Assembly: GCF_000308495.1 (NCBI RefSeq)
Contig: NZ_BAFU01000061.1
Span: 124,001 to 188,000 of the forward strand
Source of the DNA: Nocardia brevicatena NBRC 12119
GTDB taxonomy: Bacteria; Actinomycetota; Actinomycetes; Mycobacteriales; Mycobacteriaceae
Length of the DNA stretch: 64,000 bases
Reading direction: 5' to 3'
The position numbers were made by a program, and so were the translations under genes. How positions within the stretch are numbered: position 1 is the first letter of the stretch; each line of letters starts with the position of its first letter. The notes beneath the pieces are model-generated. The model was not told where the DNA came from. It ran no database searches and was given only the letters and a program-made list of their open reading frames with translations. Below, in pieces: positions 47,504-56,905 of the stretch.

Positions 47504-48880
47504 TCAGCTCACCAACCGCCGCACCGCCGCGGGCAGGTCGCGGGTGCGGCGATAGGGGCCGGCCACCGAGGCGGCGAACGGCCGGGTCAGCAGGGTGCGG
47601 GCGGTCGCGGTGACCTCGTCGGTGCTCACCGCGTCGATACGGGCCAGGGTCTCCGAGACGCTGCGATGGTTGCCGTAGCTGAGTTCGCTACGGCCGATGC
47701 GGTTCATCCGGGACGCCGAATCCTCCAGCCCGAGCACCAGGCCACCGCGCAGCGAGCCCTTGGCACGGGCGCATTCGGCGTCGGTGATACCGTCTGCGGC
47801 CACTTCCTCCAACACCCCGCGGGCCAGCGCCGCCACCTCGCCCAGATTCTCGGGCTGGCAGCCGATGTACACCGAGAACGCCCCGGTGTCGGCGAAGGTG
47901 TCCACACTGGAGTACACCGAATAGGCGAGACCGCGCTCTTCCCGCACCCGCTGGAACAGCCGTGAGCTGAGCCCGCCGCCGACCACGGTGTTGAGCACGG
48001 ACAGGGGCCAGCGGCGATCGCCCTCGTGCCGGCCGAACGCCCGCACCCCGAACACCAGATGCGCCTGTTCGCTGTCGCGGTGGCTCCACGTCAACTGCGG
48101 CGGGGTGCGCGGCCGGAATCGCCCCTCACGGCGCGGCGCGGGTTCGGCGACCGGGTCGAGCCGATCGGCGAAGGAGCGGTGCACCAGTTCCACGGTGTGG
48201 TCGTGCTCCACATTTCCGGCCACCGCGACCACCATCCGCTCGGGGGTGTACCGGCGCTGGTGGAACGAGCGCAGCTGGCCGGCACGCATTCCCTCGATAG
48301 ATTCGACAGAGCCGATGATCGGGCGACCGATCGGATGGTCACCGAACAACGCGGTCAGGAACGAGTCGCCGACCAGGTCTTCCGGATCGTCGTCGCGCAT
48401 GGCGATCTCTTCCAACACCACCTGCCGTTCCACGTCCACATCGGCGGGCCGGCACAGGCCGTTGAGCACCACATCGCTGACCAGGTCCACCGCCAGCGGC
48501 AGATCCTCATCCAGGACATGCGCGTAGTAGCAGGTCTGCTCCTTGGCGGTGAAGGCGTTCAGCTCACCACCGACCGCGTCCACCGTCTCGGCGATATCCA
48601 ATGCCGAACGGGTGGGAGTGGCCTTGAACAGCAGATGTTCCAGGAAATGCGCCGCCCCCGCGACGGTCGGGCCCTCATCCCGGGAACCGACACCGACCCA
48701 GACGCCGATGGACGCCGACCGCACACCCGGCAGATGTTCGGTCACCACCCGCAAACCGCCGGGCAGGACGGTGCGCCGCACTCCGGTGTCGATACCGGCG
48801 GTTTCGCTGATCCGCCACTTGGAAGACGAACCCCCCTGACCACTGGGGCGCAGGGGGGCCGCCGTGTTCTGCTCGGTCAC
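47504..48880 (-). CDS. pepR: M16 family zinc peptidase (PepR)
   Basis: A 458-residue M16 peptidase of the mitochondrial-processing-peptidase class (Rv2782c). The inverted zinc motif HxxEH is in AGAAHFLEHLLFKATPTRSA, with the distal Glu region VGGELNAFTAKEQTCYYAHV. The second domain has the R/Y substrate motif GGGLSSRLFQRVREERGLAY. GTG start at 48880, 11 bases after the pnp stop, so cotranscribed with pnp. Role in actinobacteria unclear. Confidence 0.92.
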   Translation of the reverse strand: MTEQNTAAPLRPSGQGGSSSKWRISETAGIDTGVRRTVLPGGLRVVTEHLPGVRSASIGVWVGVGSRDEGPTVAGAAHFLEHLLFKATPTRSALDIAETVDAVGGELNAFTAKEQTCYYAHVLDEDLPLAVDLVSDVVLNGLCRPADVDVERQVVLEEIAMRDDDPEDLVGDSFLTALFGDHPIGRPIIGSVESIEGMRAGQLRSFHQRRYTPERMVVAVAGNVEHDHTVELVHRSFADRLDPVAEPAPRREGRFRPRTPPQLTWSHRDSEQAHLVFGVRAFGRHEGDRRWPLSVLNTVVGGGLSSRLFQRVREERGLAYSVYSSVDTFADTGAFSVYIGCQPENLGEVAALARGVLEEVAADGITDAECARAKGSLRGGLVLGLEDSASRMNRIGRSELSYGNHRSVSETLARIDAVSTDEVTATARTLLTRPFAASVAGPYRRTRDLPAAVRRLVS

Positions 48881-48891
48881 ACGAACAAGTA

Positions 48892-51183
48892 CTACTCGGT
48901 CCCGGCCGCGTCCGCATCGGCGGCCGGCTCGTCGGCGTTTTCGTCGATCGGCACCAGCGAGATCTTGCCGCGGTTGTCGATATCGGCGATCTCCACGCGC
49001 AGCTTGTCGCCGACGTTCACCACGTCCTCGACCTTGGCGACGCGTTTGCCGTTGCCCAGCTTGGAGATATGCACCAGGCCGTCGCGACCCGGCAGCAGCG
49101 AGACGAACGCACCGAAGGCGGTGGTCTTGACGACCGTGCCCAGGAAACGTTCACCCACCTTGGGCAGCTGCGGGTTGGCGATGGCGTTGACCTGGTCGAT
49201 CGCGGCCTGCGCGGACGGGCCGTCGGTGGCGCCGATGTAGACGGTGCCGTCGTCCTCGATGGAGATATTGGCGCCGGTCTCCTCGGTGATCTGGTTGATC
49301 ACCTTGCCCTTGGGGCCGATCACCTCACCGATCTTGTCGACCGGAATCTTGATGGCGGTGACCCGCGGGGCGTACGGGCTCATCTCGTCCGGGGAAGCGA
49401 TGGCCTCGGCCATCACATCCAGGATGGTGGTGCGGGCGTCGTGCGCCTGGCTCAGCGCGCCGGCCAGCACCTTCGAGGGGATACCGTCGAGTTTGGTGTC
49501 CAACTGCAGAGCGGTGACGAACTCGCGGGTACCGGCGACCTTGAAGTCCATATCACCGAAGGCGTCCTCGGCGCCGAGGATATCGGTCAGCGCCACGTAG
49601 CGGACCTCCTCCACGCCCTCGGAATTGGTGACGGTATCCGACACCAGGCCCATGGCGATACCGGCGACCGGCGCCTTCAGCGGCACACCGGCGTTCAGCA
49701 GCGCCAGGGTGGAGGCGCAGACCGACCCCATCGAGGTGGAGCCGTTGGAGCCGAGCGCCTCCGAAACCTGCCGGATGGCGTACGGGAATTCCTCCTGGCT
49801 GGGCAGCACCGGGATCAGTGCCCGCTCGGCCAGCGCACCGTGCCCGATCTCCCGCCGCTTCGGCGAACCGACGCGGCCGGTCTCGCCGGTGGAGAACGGC
49901 GGGAAGTTGTAGTGATGCATATAGCGCTTGGTGGTCTCCGGGCTCAGCGAGTCGACCTGCTGGGCCATCTTGACCATATCGAGAGTGGTGACACCCAGGA
50001 TCTGGGTTTCACCGCGCTCGAACAGCGCCGAACCGTGCGCCCGCGGCACCACGGCCACCTCGGCCGACAGCGCGCGGATATCGGCCAGACCGCGACCGTC
50101 GATGCGGAACCCGTCGGTGAGGATGCGCTGCCGCACCAGTTTCTTGGTCACCGACCGGAACGCCGCTCCGAGCTCCTTTTCCCGGCCCTCGAAGTCCGCG
50201 GCGAGCTTCTCCAGCACCGCGAGCTTGACCTCGTCGATCTTCTCCTCGCGTTCCTGTTTGCCGGCGATACCCAGCGCCTCGCCCAACTCGGCCTTGGCCG
50301 CGGCCTCCACCGCCTGGTAGACGTCGTCGCCGTAGGGCGGGAAGAGCGGGAACTCCTCGGTCGGTTTGGCGGCCAGTTCGGCCAGGTCCTGCTGGGCCTT
50401 GCACAGCCGGGCGATGAACGGCTTGGCGGCCTCCAGCCCCTCGGCGACCACGGCCTCGGTCGGCGCCTGGGCCCCACCGGAGACCAGTTCGATGACATGC
50501 TCGGTGGCCTCGGCCTCGACCATCATGATGGCGACATCACCGCTGTCGACCACTCGGCCGGCCACCACCATGTCGAAGACGGCCCGCTCGAGCTGATCGC
50601 TGGTCGGGAAGGCGACCCACTGGTTGCCGCTCGCGGTGTCCGGGTCGTGGATCAGCGCGACGCGCGCGCCGCCGACCGGACCGGAGAACGGCAGGCCCGC
50701 GATCTGGGTGGACGCCGAGGCGGCGTTGATCGCGACAACGTCGTACAGGTCTTTCGGATCCAGGCTCAGCACGGTCACCACGACCTGGACCTCGTTGCGC
50801 AGGCCGTCGACGAACGACGGACGCAGCGGGCGGTCGATCAGCCGGCAGGTGAGGATGGCGTCGGTGGAGGGACGGCCCTCCCGGCGGAAGAACGAGCCGG
50901 GAATCCGGCCCGCGGCGTACATCCGCTCCTCCACGTCGACCGTCAGCGGGAAGAAGTCGAACTGGTCCTTGGGGTGCTTACCGGCGGTGGTCGCCGACAG
51001 CAGCATGGTTTCGTCGTCCAGGTAGGCCACGACCGACCCGGCGGCCTGGCGGGCCAGTCGACCGGTCTCGAAGCGAACGGTACGTGTCCCGAAGCTGCCG
51101 TTGTCGATCAGCGCGACGGATTCGAACACACCGGGCTCGACCTCCACGGCCGATGTTTTCGGGCGTTCAGTGATCTCTGACAT
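48892..51183 (-). CDS. pnp: Polyribonucleotide nucleotidyltransferase
   Basis: A 763-residue PNPase (often called GPSI in actinobacteria). Two RNase PH domains are present ([40 protein letters not shown] with [15 protein letters not shown]). The KH domain is [20 protein letters not shown] and the S1 domain is [20 protein letters not shown]. It degrades RNA 3' to 5' with phosphate. The 670 bases between it and rpsO are unusually long for this pair and hold a palindromic repeat. Confidence 0.97.
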   Translation of the reverse strand: MSEITERPKTSAVEVEPGVFESVALIDNGSFGTRTVRFETGRLARQAAGSVVAYLDDETMLLSATTAGKHPKDQFDFFPLTVDVEERMYAAGRIPGSFFRREGRPSTDAILTCRLIDRPLRPSFVDGLRNEVQVVVTVLSLDPKDLYDVVAINAASASTQIAGLPFSGPVGGARVALIHDPDTASGNQWVAFPTSDQLERAVFDMVVAGRVVDSGDVAIMMVEAEATEHVIELVSGGAQAPTEAVVAEGLEAAKPFIARLCKAQQDLAELAAKPTEEFPLFPPYGDDVYQAVEAAAKAELGEALGIAGKQEREEKIDEVKLAVLEKLAADFEGREKELGAAFRSVTKKLVRQRILTDGFRIDGRGLADIRALSAEVAVVPRAHGSALFERGETQILGVTTLDMVKMAQQVDSLSPETTKRYMHHYNFPPFSTGETGRVGSPKRREIGHGALAERALIPVLPSQEEFPYAIRQVSEALGSNGSTSMGSVCASTLALLNAGVPLKAPVAGIAMGLVSDTVTNSEGVEEVRYVALTDILGAEDAFGDMDFKVAGTREFVTALQLDTKLDGIPSKVLAGALSQAHDARTTILDVMAEAIASPDEMSPYAPRVTAIKIPVDKIGEVIGPKGKVINQITEETGANISIEDDGTVYIGATDGPSAQAAIDQVNAIANPQLPKVGERFLGTVVKTTAFGAFVSLLPGRDGLVHISKLGNGKRVAKVEDVVNVGDKLRVEIADIDNRGKISLVPIDENADEPAADADAAGTE

Positions 51184-51714
51184 TTCTTTCTCTCAACCTC
51201 TCGTCTCGCCGGACCCCACGCCGACAGGCGCAGTCCGGCTGCATCGGCCGTACCCGGTACGGACGTGTCGCGGCCATGGCAACGGACCCGGGGAAATCGC
51301 GCGATCTCGACGATCGCGAGCACCGCCGTCGGAATATCCGTCCGGCCGCAATACGCACACCCGGCCGCATCCCCTTGGATACGGCGACGCGGAGGCGGTC
51401 ATCGATCGAAGCTCTCCGGCACGTCCCGTCTCGCCGAAAAGCCACTACCGAAGACCGACGCCACGAGCGCGGGTGCCTACGGCTGTGTTGTCACATCTCA
51501 CGAATACGGAGTTCTCATCCCCCGCACACGAAAATGTCGACGGCCTCGATTGTAGGCGCCGCCCCCTCCCCGACAAACCTGGCACCCCGAACCGGCCTCA
51601 CTCCAAGCTCTACCCACCCCGGGACCCCTACAACCCCGGCCGGAAATCACCGACCCGGACACACGGGCCCTTGTTCCCCCGCCTCCCAAAAAGCAAGATC
51701 ACTCCCCCACCCCG
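51184..51714 (-). other. Long non-coding leader between rpsO and pnp
   Basis: About 530 bases without a credible reading frame. It contains several short self-complementary stretches (for example CGATCTCGACGATCG near 51303) but no single dominant structure I can defend. In other bacteria the pnp leader is an RNase III/PNPase autoregulation site, so this may be a long 5' UTR. The pnp ribosome site is not obvious. Confidence 0.4.
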
Positions 51715-51856
51715 TCGGGGGTCGCGCCGTCGCGACCCCGTTCGCGGCCCGTCTCGTGTTTCCGCCCCCGAAGCGCCGTGCCGAAGGCACAAGTCTCGGG
51801 GGCGGAAACACGAGACACAAGGGGGCCGCGAACACGCCGCGCCGGAGGTGCGGCCT
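51715..51856 (-). repeat. Palindromic repeat element, copy C (after rpsO)
   Basis: Starts at the rpsO stop codon. The arms GTCTCGTGTTTCCGCCCC (51751-51768) and GGGGCGGAAACACGAGAC (51799-51816) pair perfectly over 18 bp and enclose GTGCC-TTC-GGCAC. Compared with copies at 54142 and 56613 both arms differ at matching positions, so pairing is kept. It may act as a terminator or RNA-stability element. Confidence 0.75.
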
Positions 51857-52124
51857 ATCGACGCAGCCCGAGGCGTTCGATCAGGGAGCGGTAGCGCTCG
51901 ATGTCCTTTTCCTGCAGGTACTTCGAGAGCCGCTTGCGACGACCGATCAGCGCCATCAGACCGTGGCGGGTGTGGTGGTCGTGCTTGTGCTTCTTGAGGT
52001 GTTCGGTGATATCGGCGATCCGCTTGGACAGCAGCGCGATCTGCGCCTCCGGGGACCCGGTGTCCGTCTCGTGCAGACCGTATTCGGCGAGGATCGTCTT
52101 CTTCTGCTCGGTGGTCAACGCCAT
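51855..52124 (-). CDS. rpsO: 30S ribosomal protein S15
   Basis: An 89-residue S15, which binds the central domain of 16S r[63 protein letters not shown] and [13 protein letters not shown] cover the entire family. The ATG at 52124 has GGAGTG upstream. It is followed at once by repeat copy C, and 168 bases separate it from ribF upstream. Confidence 0.98.
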   Translation of the reverse strand: MALTTEQKKTILAEYGLHETDTGSPEAQIALLSKRIADITEHLKKHKHDHHTRHGLMALIGRRKRLSKYLQEKDIERYRSLIERLGLRR

Positions 52125-52292
52125 GGGGCATTCACTCCTGTTTCCAGTTCCGCGCTCCTGGTGCGGATCGGCGTGGACGGGCGATAGCACCCCGCGACGT
52201 CGATCCGTGGGCCGCCGCCGCGGACCGCAGCAAACCCGGCGGATCACCTTACCGGATCGGCGCCGGGGGACCGAACGACACCCCCGCGGAGC

Positions 52293-53255
52293 TCAGGACG
52301 AGCCGAGGATCCGGCGGGTCGCGACCACGTCCCGGTCCATGGCCTGGATGAGCTGATCCAACGAATCGAACTTGTCCATCCCGCGCAGACGTTCGACGAA
52401 ATCCACGGCGACGTGCTGGCCGTACAGGTCGGCCTCCCCGTCGAGGACATAAGCCTCCACCGTCCGGGCCCGGCCGGAAAAGGTCGGGTTGGTGCCCACC
52501 GAGATCGCGGCCATGGCGGGCTCGCCCGGGGTGACGGTACCGATGATGGGGCCTGGGTCGAGCACGGTGAACCAGCCCGCGTACACGCCGTCGGCGGGAA
52601 TGGCGGCATGCATCGGCGGGGCGACATTGGCGGTCGGGTAGCCGAGGGTTCGACCGCGGCCGTCGCCACGCACCACCACCCCTTCGACCCGGTGCGGACG
52701 GCCGAGTGCCTCGGCGGCCGCGGACATGTCACCGGCGTCCACGCAGGCGCGGATATAGGTGGAGGAGAAGGTGACCGCGTGCTCGCCGAGCAGGGTGACC
52801 GAGTCGACCTCGAAACCGAAGCGAGCGCCGAGTTCCCGCATGGTCTGCACCGTCCCGGCGGCCTTCTTGCCGAAGGTGAAGTTGTCGCCCACCACCACTT
52901 CGACCACGTGCAGCCGTTCCACCAGCAGGTCGTGGACATAGCTCGCGGGGGTGAGTTTCATGAACTCCTGGGTGAACGGCATAACGCAGAACACGTCGAT
53001 CCCGAGTTCCTCGGCCAGTTCCGCGCGCCGAGTAAGGGTGGTCAGCTGCGCGGGATGCGAACCGGGACGGATCATCTCCATCGGATGCGGATCGAAGGTC
53101 ATCAGCACCGCCGGAACACCACGGGCGACGGCGGACTTCACCGCCCGGCTGATCAGTTGGGCATGTCCCCGATGGACACCGTCGAACACCCCGATCGTGA
53201 GCACACACCGACCCCAGTCCGCGGGCATATCGTCGAGACTTCGCCATCTCTGCAC
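52293..53255 (-). CDS. ribF: Bifunctional riboflavin kinase/FAD synthetase
   Basis: A 320-residue enzyme making FMN and FAD. The N-terminal adenylyltransferase has VLTIGVFDGVHRGHAQLISR and the SSTYIR-containing TFSSTYIRACVDAGDM. The C-terminal flavokinase has GDGRGRTLGYPTANVAPPMH and TNPTFSGRARTVEAYVLDGE. The GTG at 53255 (VQRWRSLDD) matches the mycobacterial start. Alone on its strand, upstream of rpsO and divergent from the DtxR-family gene. Confidence 0.96.
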   Translation of the reverse strand: MQRWRSLDDMPADWGRCVLTIGVFDGVHRGHAQLISRAVKSAVARGVPAVLMTFDPHPMEMIRPGSHPAQLTTLTRRAELAEELGIDVFCVMPFTQEFMKLTPASYVHDLLVERLHVVEVVVGDNFTFGKKAAGTVQTMRELGARFGFEVDSVTLLGEHAVTFSSTYIRACVDAGDMSAAAEALGRPHRVEGVVVRGDGRGRTLGYPTANVAPPMHAAIPADGVYAGWFTVLDPGPIIGTVTPGEPAMAAISVGTNPTFSGRARTVEAYVLDGEADLYGQHVAVDFVERLRGMDKFDSLDQLIQAMDRDVVATRRILGSS

Positions 53256-53405
53256 GGACCGAAGCCTACGCAAACCGGGGCTCGAACAATATTCGGGTCT
53301 CGAGCGGCACGACGGAGGTGAGCACTGGGTTTCGCCCCGGTAACCGGAGGGTGGGCCATGGCGGTGGGATGTGTGAAACGGGTACGGGTTGCCTAAGCTC
53401 GTAGT

Positions 53406-54146
53406 GTGCCCGGTAAACGAGACATCGCCACCCGACGAGAACTTGCCGATGCCGGAGAACCCGTGGCGGGCACCAATGCGGTCGCGCCGCTGTCATCGGT
53501 GGTCCAGGACTATCTGAAGATCATCTGGACGGCCCAGGAGTGGTCGCAGGAGAAGGTGTCGACCAAGCTGTTGGCCGAGCGGATGGGCGTCTCGGCGTCC
53601 ACGGTGTCCGAGGCGGTGCGCAAACTGGCCGATCAGGGCCTGGTGGAGCATGCCCGGTACGGGGCGATCACGCTCACCGAGGCCGGCCGGCGAGCCGCCG
53701 TTGCCATGGTGCGCCGGCATCGGCTGTTGGAGACATTTCTGGTCAACGAGCTCGGCTACGGCTGGGACGAGGTCCACGACGAGGCGGAGATCCTCGAACA
53801 CGCCGTCTCCGAGCTGTTGATGGCGCGGATCGACGCCAAGCTCGGTTTCCCCGATCGCGACCCGCACGGCGATCCCATCCCTTCCGTCGACGGCGCCGTA
53901 CCCACTCCACCGGCCCGCCGGCTCAGCGATTTCGCCGCAGGGGAATCGGGTCGGGTCGCGCGGATCTCCGATGCCGATCCGGATATGCTGCGCTACTTCG
54001 ATTCTGTGGGGATCGCGTTGGACACCCCGATCGAGGTGGTGGAGCGCCGGGATTTCGCGGGCACCATCGCCGTGCGTATCGGACGCGACAGGGCACCTAC
54101 CGATCTGGGCAGTATCGCCGCCGAAGCCATCTGGCTGCGTGTTTGA
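53406..54146 (+). CDS. DtxR-family metal-dependent repressor (SirR/MntR type)
   Basis: A 246-residue metal-sensing repressor. The winged helix is QDYLKIIWTAQEWSQEKVST plus MGVSASTVSEAVRKLADQGL. The metal/dimer domain is RRHRLLETFLVNELGYGWDE followed by VHDEAEILEHAVSELLMARI. A C-terminal FeoA/SH3-like domain starts near residue 170 (LSDFAAGESGRVARISDADP). The gene equals Rv2788 (sirR, a manganese regulator in mycobacteria). The stop codon lies at the very start of repeat copy A, so the repeat touches the gene's 3' end. Confidence 0.9.
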   Translation: MPGKRDIATRRELADAGEPVAGTNAVAPLSSVVQDYLKIIWTAQEWSQEKVSTKLLAERMGVSASTVSEAVRKLADQGLVEHARYGAITLTEAGRRAAVAMVRRHRLLETFLVNELGYGWDEVHDEAEILEHAVSELLMARIDAKLGFPDRDPHGDPIPSVDGAVPTPPARRLSDFAAGESGRVARISDADPDMLRYFDSVGIALDTPIEVVERRDFAGTIAVRIGRDRAPTDLGSIAAEAIWLRV

Positions 54147-54378
54147 TTGCGCCGCCTTCGGCGGCGCGGGGTTGCTGTGTTGAATGGCCCGCGCGTTCGC
54201 GCGGGCGGGGTTGCGGCCCTGGCGGGTCTCGCGTTTCGGCGCCCGAGACTCGTGCCTTCGGCACATGCGCTTCGGGCGCCGAAACGCGAGACGGGCCGCA
54301 ACCCTTGTGGTCTCGTGAGCCGGGTTTTGCCTTTCTGCGCGCTGCCGCTGCGTGATGTCGCTGCGGGCGGTTCGAACC
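54142..54378 (+). repeat. Palindromic repeat element, copy A (modules 1 and 2)
   Basis: Module 1 has hairpins GCGCCGCC-TTC-GGCGGCGC and CCCGCGCG-TTC-GCGCGGG. An 18-bp perfect stem GTCTCGCGTTTCGGCGCC (54226-54243)/GGCGCCGAAACGCGAGAC (54275-54292) follows, around GTGCC-TTC-GGCAC. Module 2 (about 54301-54375, GTGGTCTCGTGAGCCGGG onward) recurs at 54428, 56775 and inverted at 60309. Near-identical to copy B over about 150 bases. Confidence 0.85.
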
Positions 54379-54387
54379 CGGGGCGGG

Positions 54388-54520
54388 CTGTGTCCGATTG
54401 CGCCCGCCGGATGCGGCGCTTTCGGGGCCCTCGTGACCCGGGGTCTTCCCTTCCTTCACGCTGCGTTGCACGACGTCGCTGCGGGCGGTCCAGACGCGGT
54501 GGTCCCGACCACCGCGGTGA
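54388..54520 (+). repeat. Palindromic repeat element, partial copy A-prime
   Basis: Starts TGTCCGATTGCGCCCGCC (compare TGTTTGATTGCGCCGCC in copy A), lacks the long 18-bp stem, and continues into module 2 (CTCGTGACCCGGGGTCTTCC). It ends with a perfect hairpin GCGGTGGT-CCCG-ACCACCGC (54496-54515). The remaining 54521-54727 holds no feature I can support. Confidence 0.7.
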
Positions 54521-54727
54521 GATGCCCGAAAAGGTGGAAGCCCACAGCCTCCTGTTCTCGCCCTCGTCGTTTCTTCCCGCACCGCGAAACGCTTCGATCG
54601 GTCCAATCCCCGCGCGAGTCCGACCATCCTGGGGCGTGCGGGAATGGCCGGGAGCGAAGCGGACCTTACCGCTCCGCCCAGGTCTGTGCTCGGGCATTGC
54701 CCGCGAGAGGTCCGCCGTGCTATGCAT

Positions 54728-54739
54728 ATTGTCAACAAT
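54728..54739. promoter_or_regulatory. GntR/FCD operator upstream of the aminotransferase
   Basis: ATTGTCAACAAT, a 5-2-5 palindrome of the TTGT-N2-ACAA form used by FCD-type GntR regulators, followed by CCGA. The identical 16-base string occurs at 59407. The AACAATG a few bases later (54749) may be a second half-site. Confidence 0.7.
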
Positions 54740-54820
54740 CCGACAGTAAACAATGCCTGGGGTAGATTCGGGCAGCATTCCACGGCAATCACCGACCAGA
54801 GCGTCGGGAGGCGGATCACC

Positions 54821-56062
54821 ATGACCGAACTTTCACCGGTTCTGAAACAGGCCACACCGGTAACCGTCGACCACGGCGCCGGCTGCTATCTGTACGGCAC
54901 CGACGGCCGCCGATACCTGGACTTCACCGCGGGTATCGGGGTGACCGGCACCGGCCACTGCCATCCTCACGTGGTAGCCGCCGCGCAAGCACAGGTCGCC
55001 GCCCTGATCCACGGGCAGTACACCACGGTCGTACATCGGCCGCTGCTCGAACTCACCGAGCGCTTGGGCACGGTGCTGCCCGCCGGCCTGAACTCGCTGT
55101 TCTTCGCCAACTCGGGCAGCGAGGCGGTGGAGGCGGCGCTGCGGCTCGCCCGCCAGGCCACCGGACGACCCAATGTCATCGTCTTCCACGGCGGCTTCCA
55201 CGGTCGCACCGTCGCGGCCGCCAGCATGACCACCTCCGGCACCCGGTTCTCCGCCGGCTTCGCGCCGCTCATGGCCGGTGTACATGTGGCCCCCTTCCCC
55301 ACCGCCTATCGATACGGTTGGACCGAAGAGGAGGCCACCGCCTTCGCCCTGCGCGAACTGGACTACCTCTTCGCCACACTCACCTCCCCGGCGGAAACGG
55401 CCGCCTTCATCGTCGAACCGGTACTCGGTGAAGGCGGCTACATACCGGGTAACCGGACGTTCTTCCAAGGTCTGCGGGAACGCGCCGACCGTCACGGCAT
55501 CCTGCTGGTGATCGACGAGATCCAAACCGGATTCGGCCGCACGGGAAAGTACTTCGGCCACCAGCATTTCGACGTCCGGCCCGATATCGTCACCATCGCC
55601 AAGGGACTGGCCAGCGGATTCCCCCTGTCCGGTATCGCCGCCTCACACGAGTTGATGGCCAAGGCCTGGCCCGGATCCCAGGGCGGCACCTACGGCGGAA
55701 ACCCCGTGGCCTGCGCCGCGGCGATCGCTACCCTCGAGGTCATCGAATCGGAGCGGCTGGTGGAGAACGCCGCCGCACGCGGTGCCCAACTACTCGCCGG
55801 ACTGCGCAATATCGACCACAAGGCCATCGGCGATATCCGTGGACTCGGCCTGCTGGTCGGCGCCGAATTCAGCACGGCCGGCGGGGAACCCGACCAGGAG
55901 ACGGCCACGGCCGTCCAACAGCGCGCGACCGAACACGGTCTCCTGCTGTTGACCTGCGGGGCGTATATGAACGTGGTCCGCATGATCCCGCCGCTGATCG
56001 TGTCCGAAGCACAGATCGATGACGCGCTGGTCGTCTGGAGAGATGTCCTGGCCCATGTCTGA
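54821..56062 (+). CDS. Class III aminotransferase (4-aminobutyrate aminotransferase-like)
   Basis: A 413-residue PLP enzyme of the GabT/ornithine aminotransferase class. DFTAGIGVTGTGHCHPHVVA, NSGSEAVEAALRLARQATGR, VFHGGFHGRTVAAASMTTSG and DEIQTGFGRTGKYFGHQHF are all family hallmarks. The PLP lysine is in VTIAKGLASGFPLSG. The ATG at 54821 is preceded by GGAGG. Transfers the amino group of an omega- or alpha-amino acid to 2-oxoglutarate; the substrate is not fixed by sequence. A GntR-type operator lies about 80 bases upstream and a DUF3830 gene follows. Confidence 0.9.
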   Translation: MTELSPVLKQATPVTVDHGAGCYLYGTDGRRYLDFTAGIGVTGTGHCHPHVVAAAQAQVAALIHGQYTTVVHRPLLELTERLGTVLPAGLNSLFFANSGSEAVEAALRLARQATGRPNVIVFHGGFHGRTVAAASMTTSGTRFSAGFAPLMAGVHVAPFPTAYRYGWTEEEATAFALRELDYLFATLTSPAETAAFIVEPVLGEGGYIPGNRTFFQGLRERADRHGILLVIDEIQTGFGRTGKYFGHQHFDVRPDIVTIAKGLASGFPLSGIAASHELMAKAWPGSQGGTYGGNPVACAAAIATLEVIESERLVENAAARGAQLLAGLRNIDHKAIGDIRGLGLLVGAEFSTAGGEPDQETATAVQQRATEHGLLLLTCGAYMNVVRMIPPLIVSEAQIDDALVVWRDVLAHV

Positions 56063-56131
56063 CGACAGCGGGCATCGAGGACCTCGCCGGTCGCCGCGCG
56101 ACCTGTCGAATACGAACGGAAAGCAGGGAGT

Positions 56132-56656
56132 ATGGCTCGCTATATGACGATCACACTCACCAAGGCCGGGGTGAGCTGTCGGGCCCGACTGCTCGACGAC
56201 GAAGCGCCGCGCACCTGCGACGCGGTATGGGACGCGCTGCCCCTGGAAGGCGACGCGTTCCACGCCAAATACGCTCGCAACGAGGTGTATACACTGCTCC
56301 CGCGCATCGGGGCCGCCCCGCGCCGGGAGAACCCGACCGTCACACCGATCCCGGGGGATGTCTGCCTGTTCGATTTCGAGCCCTGGGAAATCGGCAACCC
56401 TGCCTACGGATACGAACCGGGATCCACCGCCCACCACGAACAGGGCGCCACGGACCTGGCGATCTTCTATGGCCGCAACAACCTGCTGATCAACGGCGAC
56501 CTCGGTTGGGTTCCCGGCAGCGTATTCGCCACCATCGAGGAAGGACTCGAGGAGATGGCGGCGGCGTGTAACGCCCTGTGGCTGCACGGAGTAGCGGGCG
56601 AAACCCTCGCGGTGTCCAATGGCGTCGCCTCCGGCGGCGCGGGGTTGCTGTGTTGA
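56132..56656 (+). CDS. DUF3830 family protein (cyclophilin-like fold)
   Basis: A 174-residue protein. KYARNEVYTLLPRIG, PIPGDVCLFDFEPWEIGNPA and GATDLAIFYGRNNLLINGDL cover the DUF3830 domain, a cyclophilin-like small-molecule-binding fold found in catabolic clusters. The last ~14 residues (SNGVASGGAGLLC) are encoded by the start of repeat copy B, which also supplies the stop codon. The natural C-terminus has therefore been replaced. Located 69 bases after the aminotransferase gene. Confidence 0.8.
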   Translation: MARYMTITLTKAGVSCRARLLDDEAPRTCDAVWDALPLEGDAFHAKYARNEVYTLLPRIGAAPRRENPTVTPIPGDVCLFDFEPWEIGNPAYGYEPGSTAHHEQGATDLAIFYGRNNLLINGDLGWVPGSVFATIEEGLEEMAAACNALWLHGVAGETLAVSNGVASGGAGLLC

Positions 56657-56830
56657 ATGGCCCGCGCGTTCGCGCGGGCGGGGTTGCGGCCCTGGCGGGT
56701 CTCGCGTTTCGGCGCCCGAGACTCGCGCCTTCGGCACATGCGCTTCGGGCACTGAAACGCGAGACGGGCCGCAACCCTTTGCGGTTCTGATGACCTCGGG
56801 TTTTGCCTTCCTCCGCGTCGTTGCTGCGCG
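56613..56830 (+). repeat. Palindromic repeat element, copy B
   Basis: Overlaps the 3' end of the DUF3830 gene. From GGCGGCGCGGGGTTGCTGTG onward it is nearly identical to copy A. The long stem has GTCTCGCGTTTCGGCGCC (56699-56716) against GGCACTGAAACGCGAGAC (56748-56765), with two mismatches next to the loop. Module 2 follows from about 56775. The rest up to the amidase stop (56906) is unremarkable. Confidence 0.85.
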
Positions 56831-56905
56831 AGCATGCCGGGCTCTTACTACCACTGTGAGGTGTTCGGGAAGGTTCTCGGCGGTCCTTCCGGGTGGTGCT
56901 GTGGG

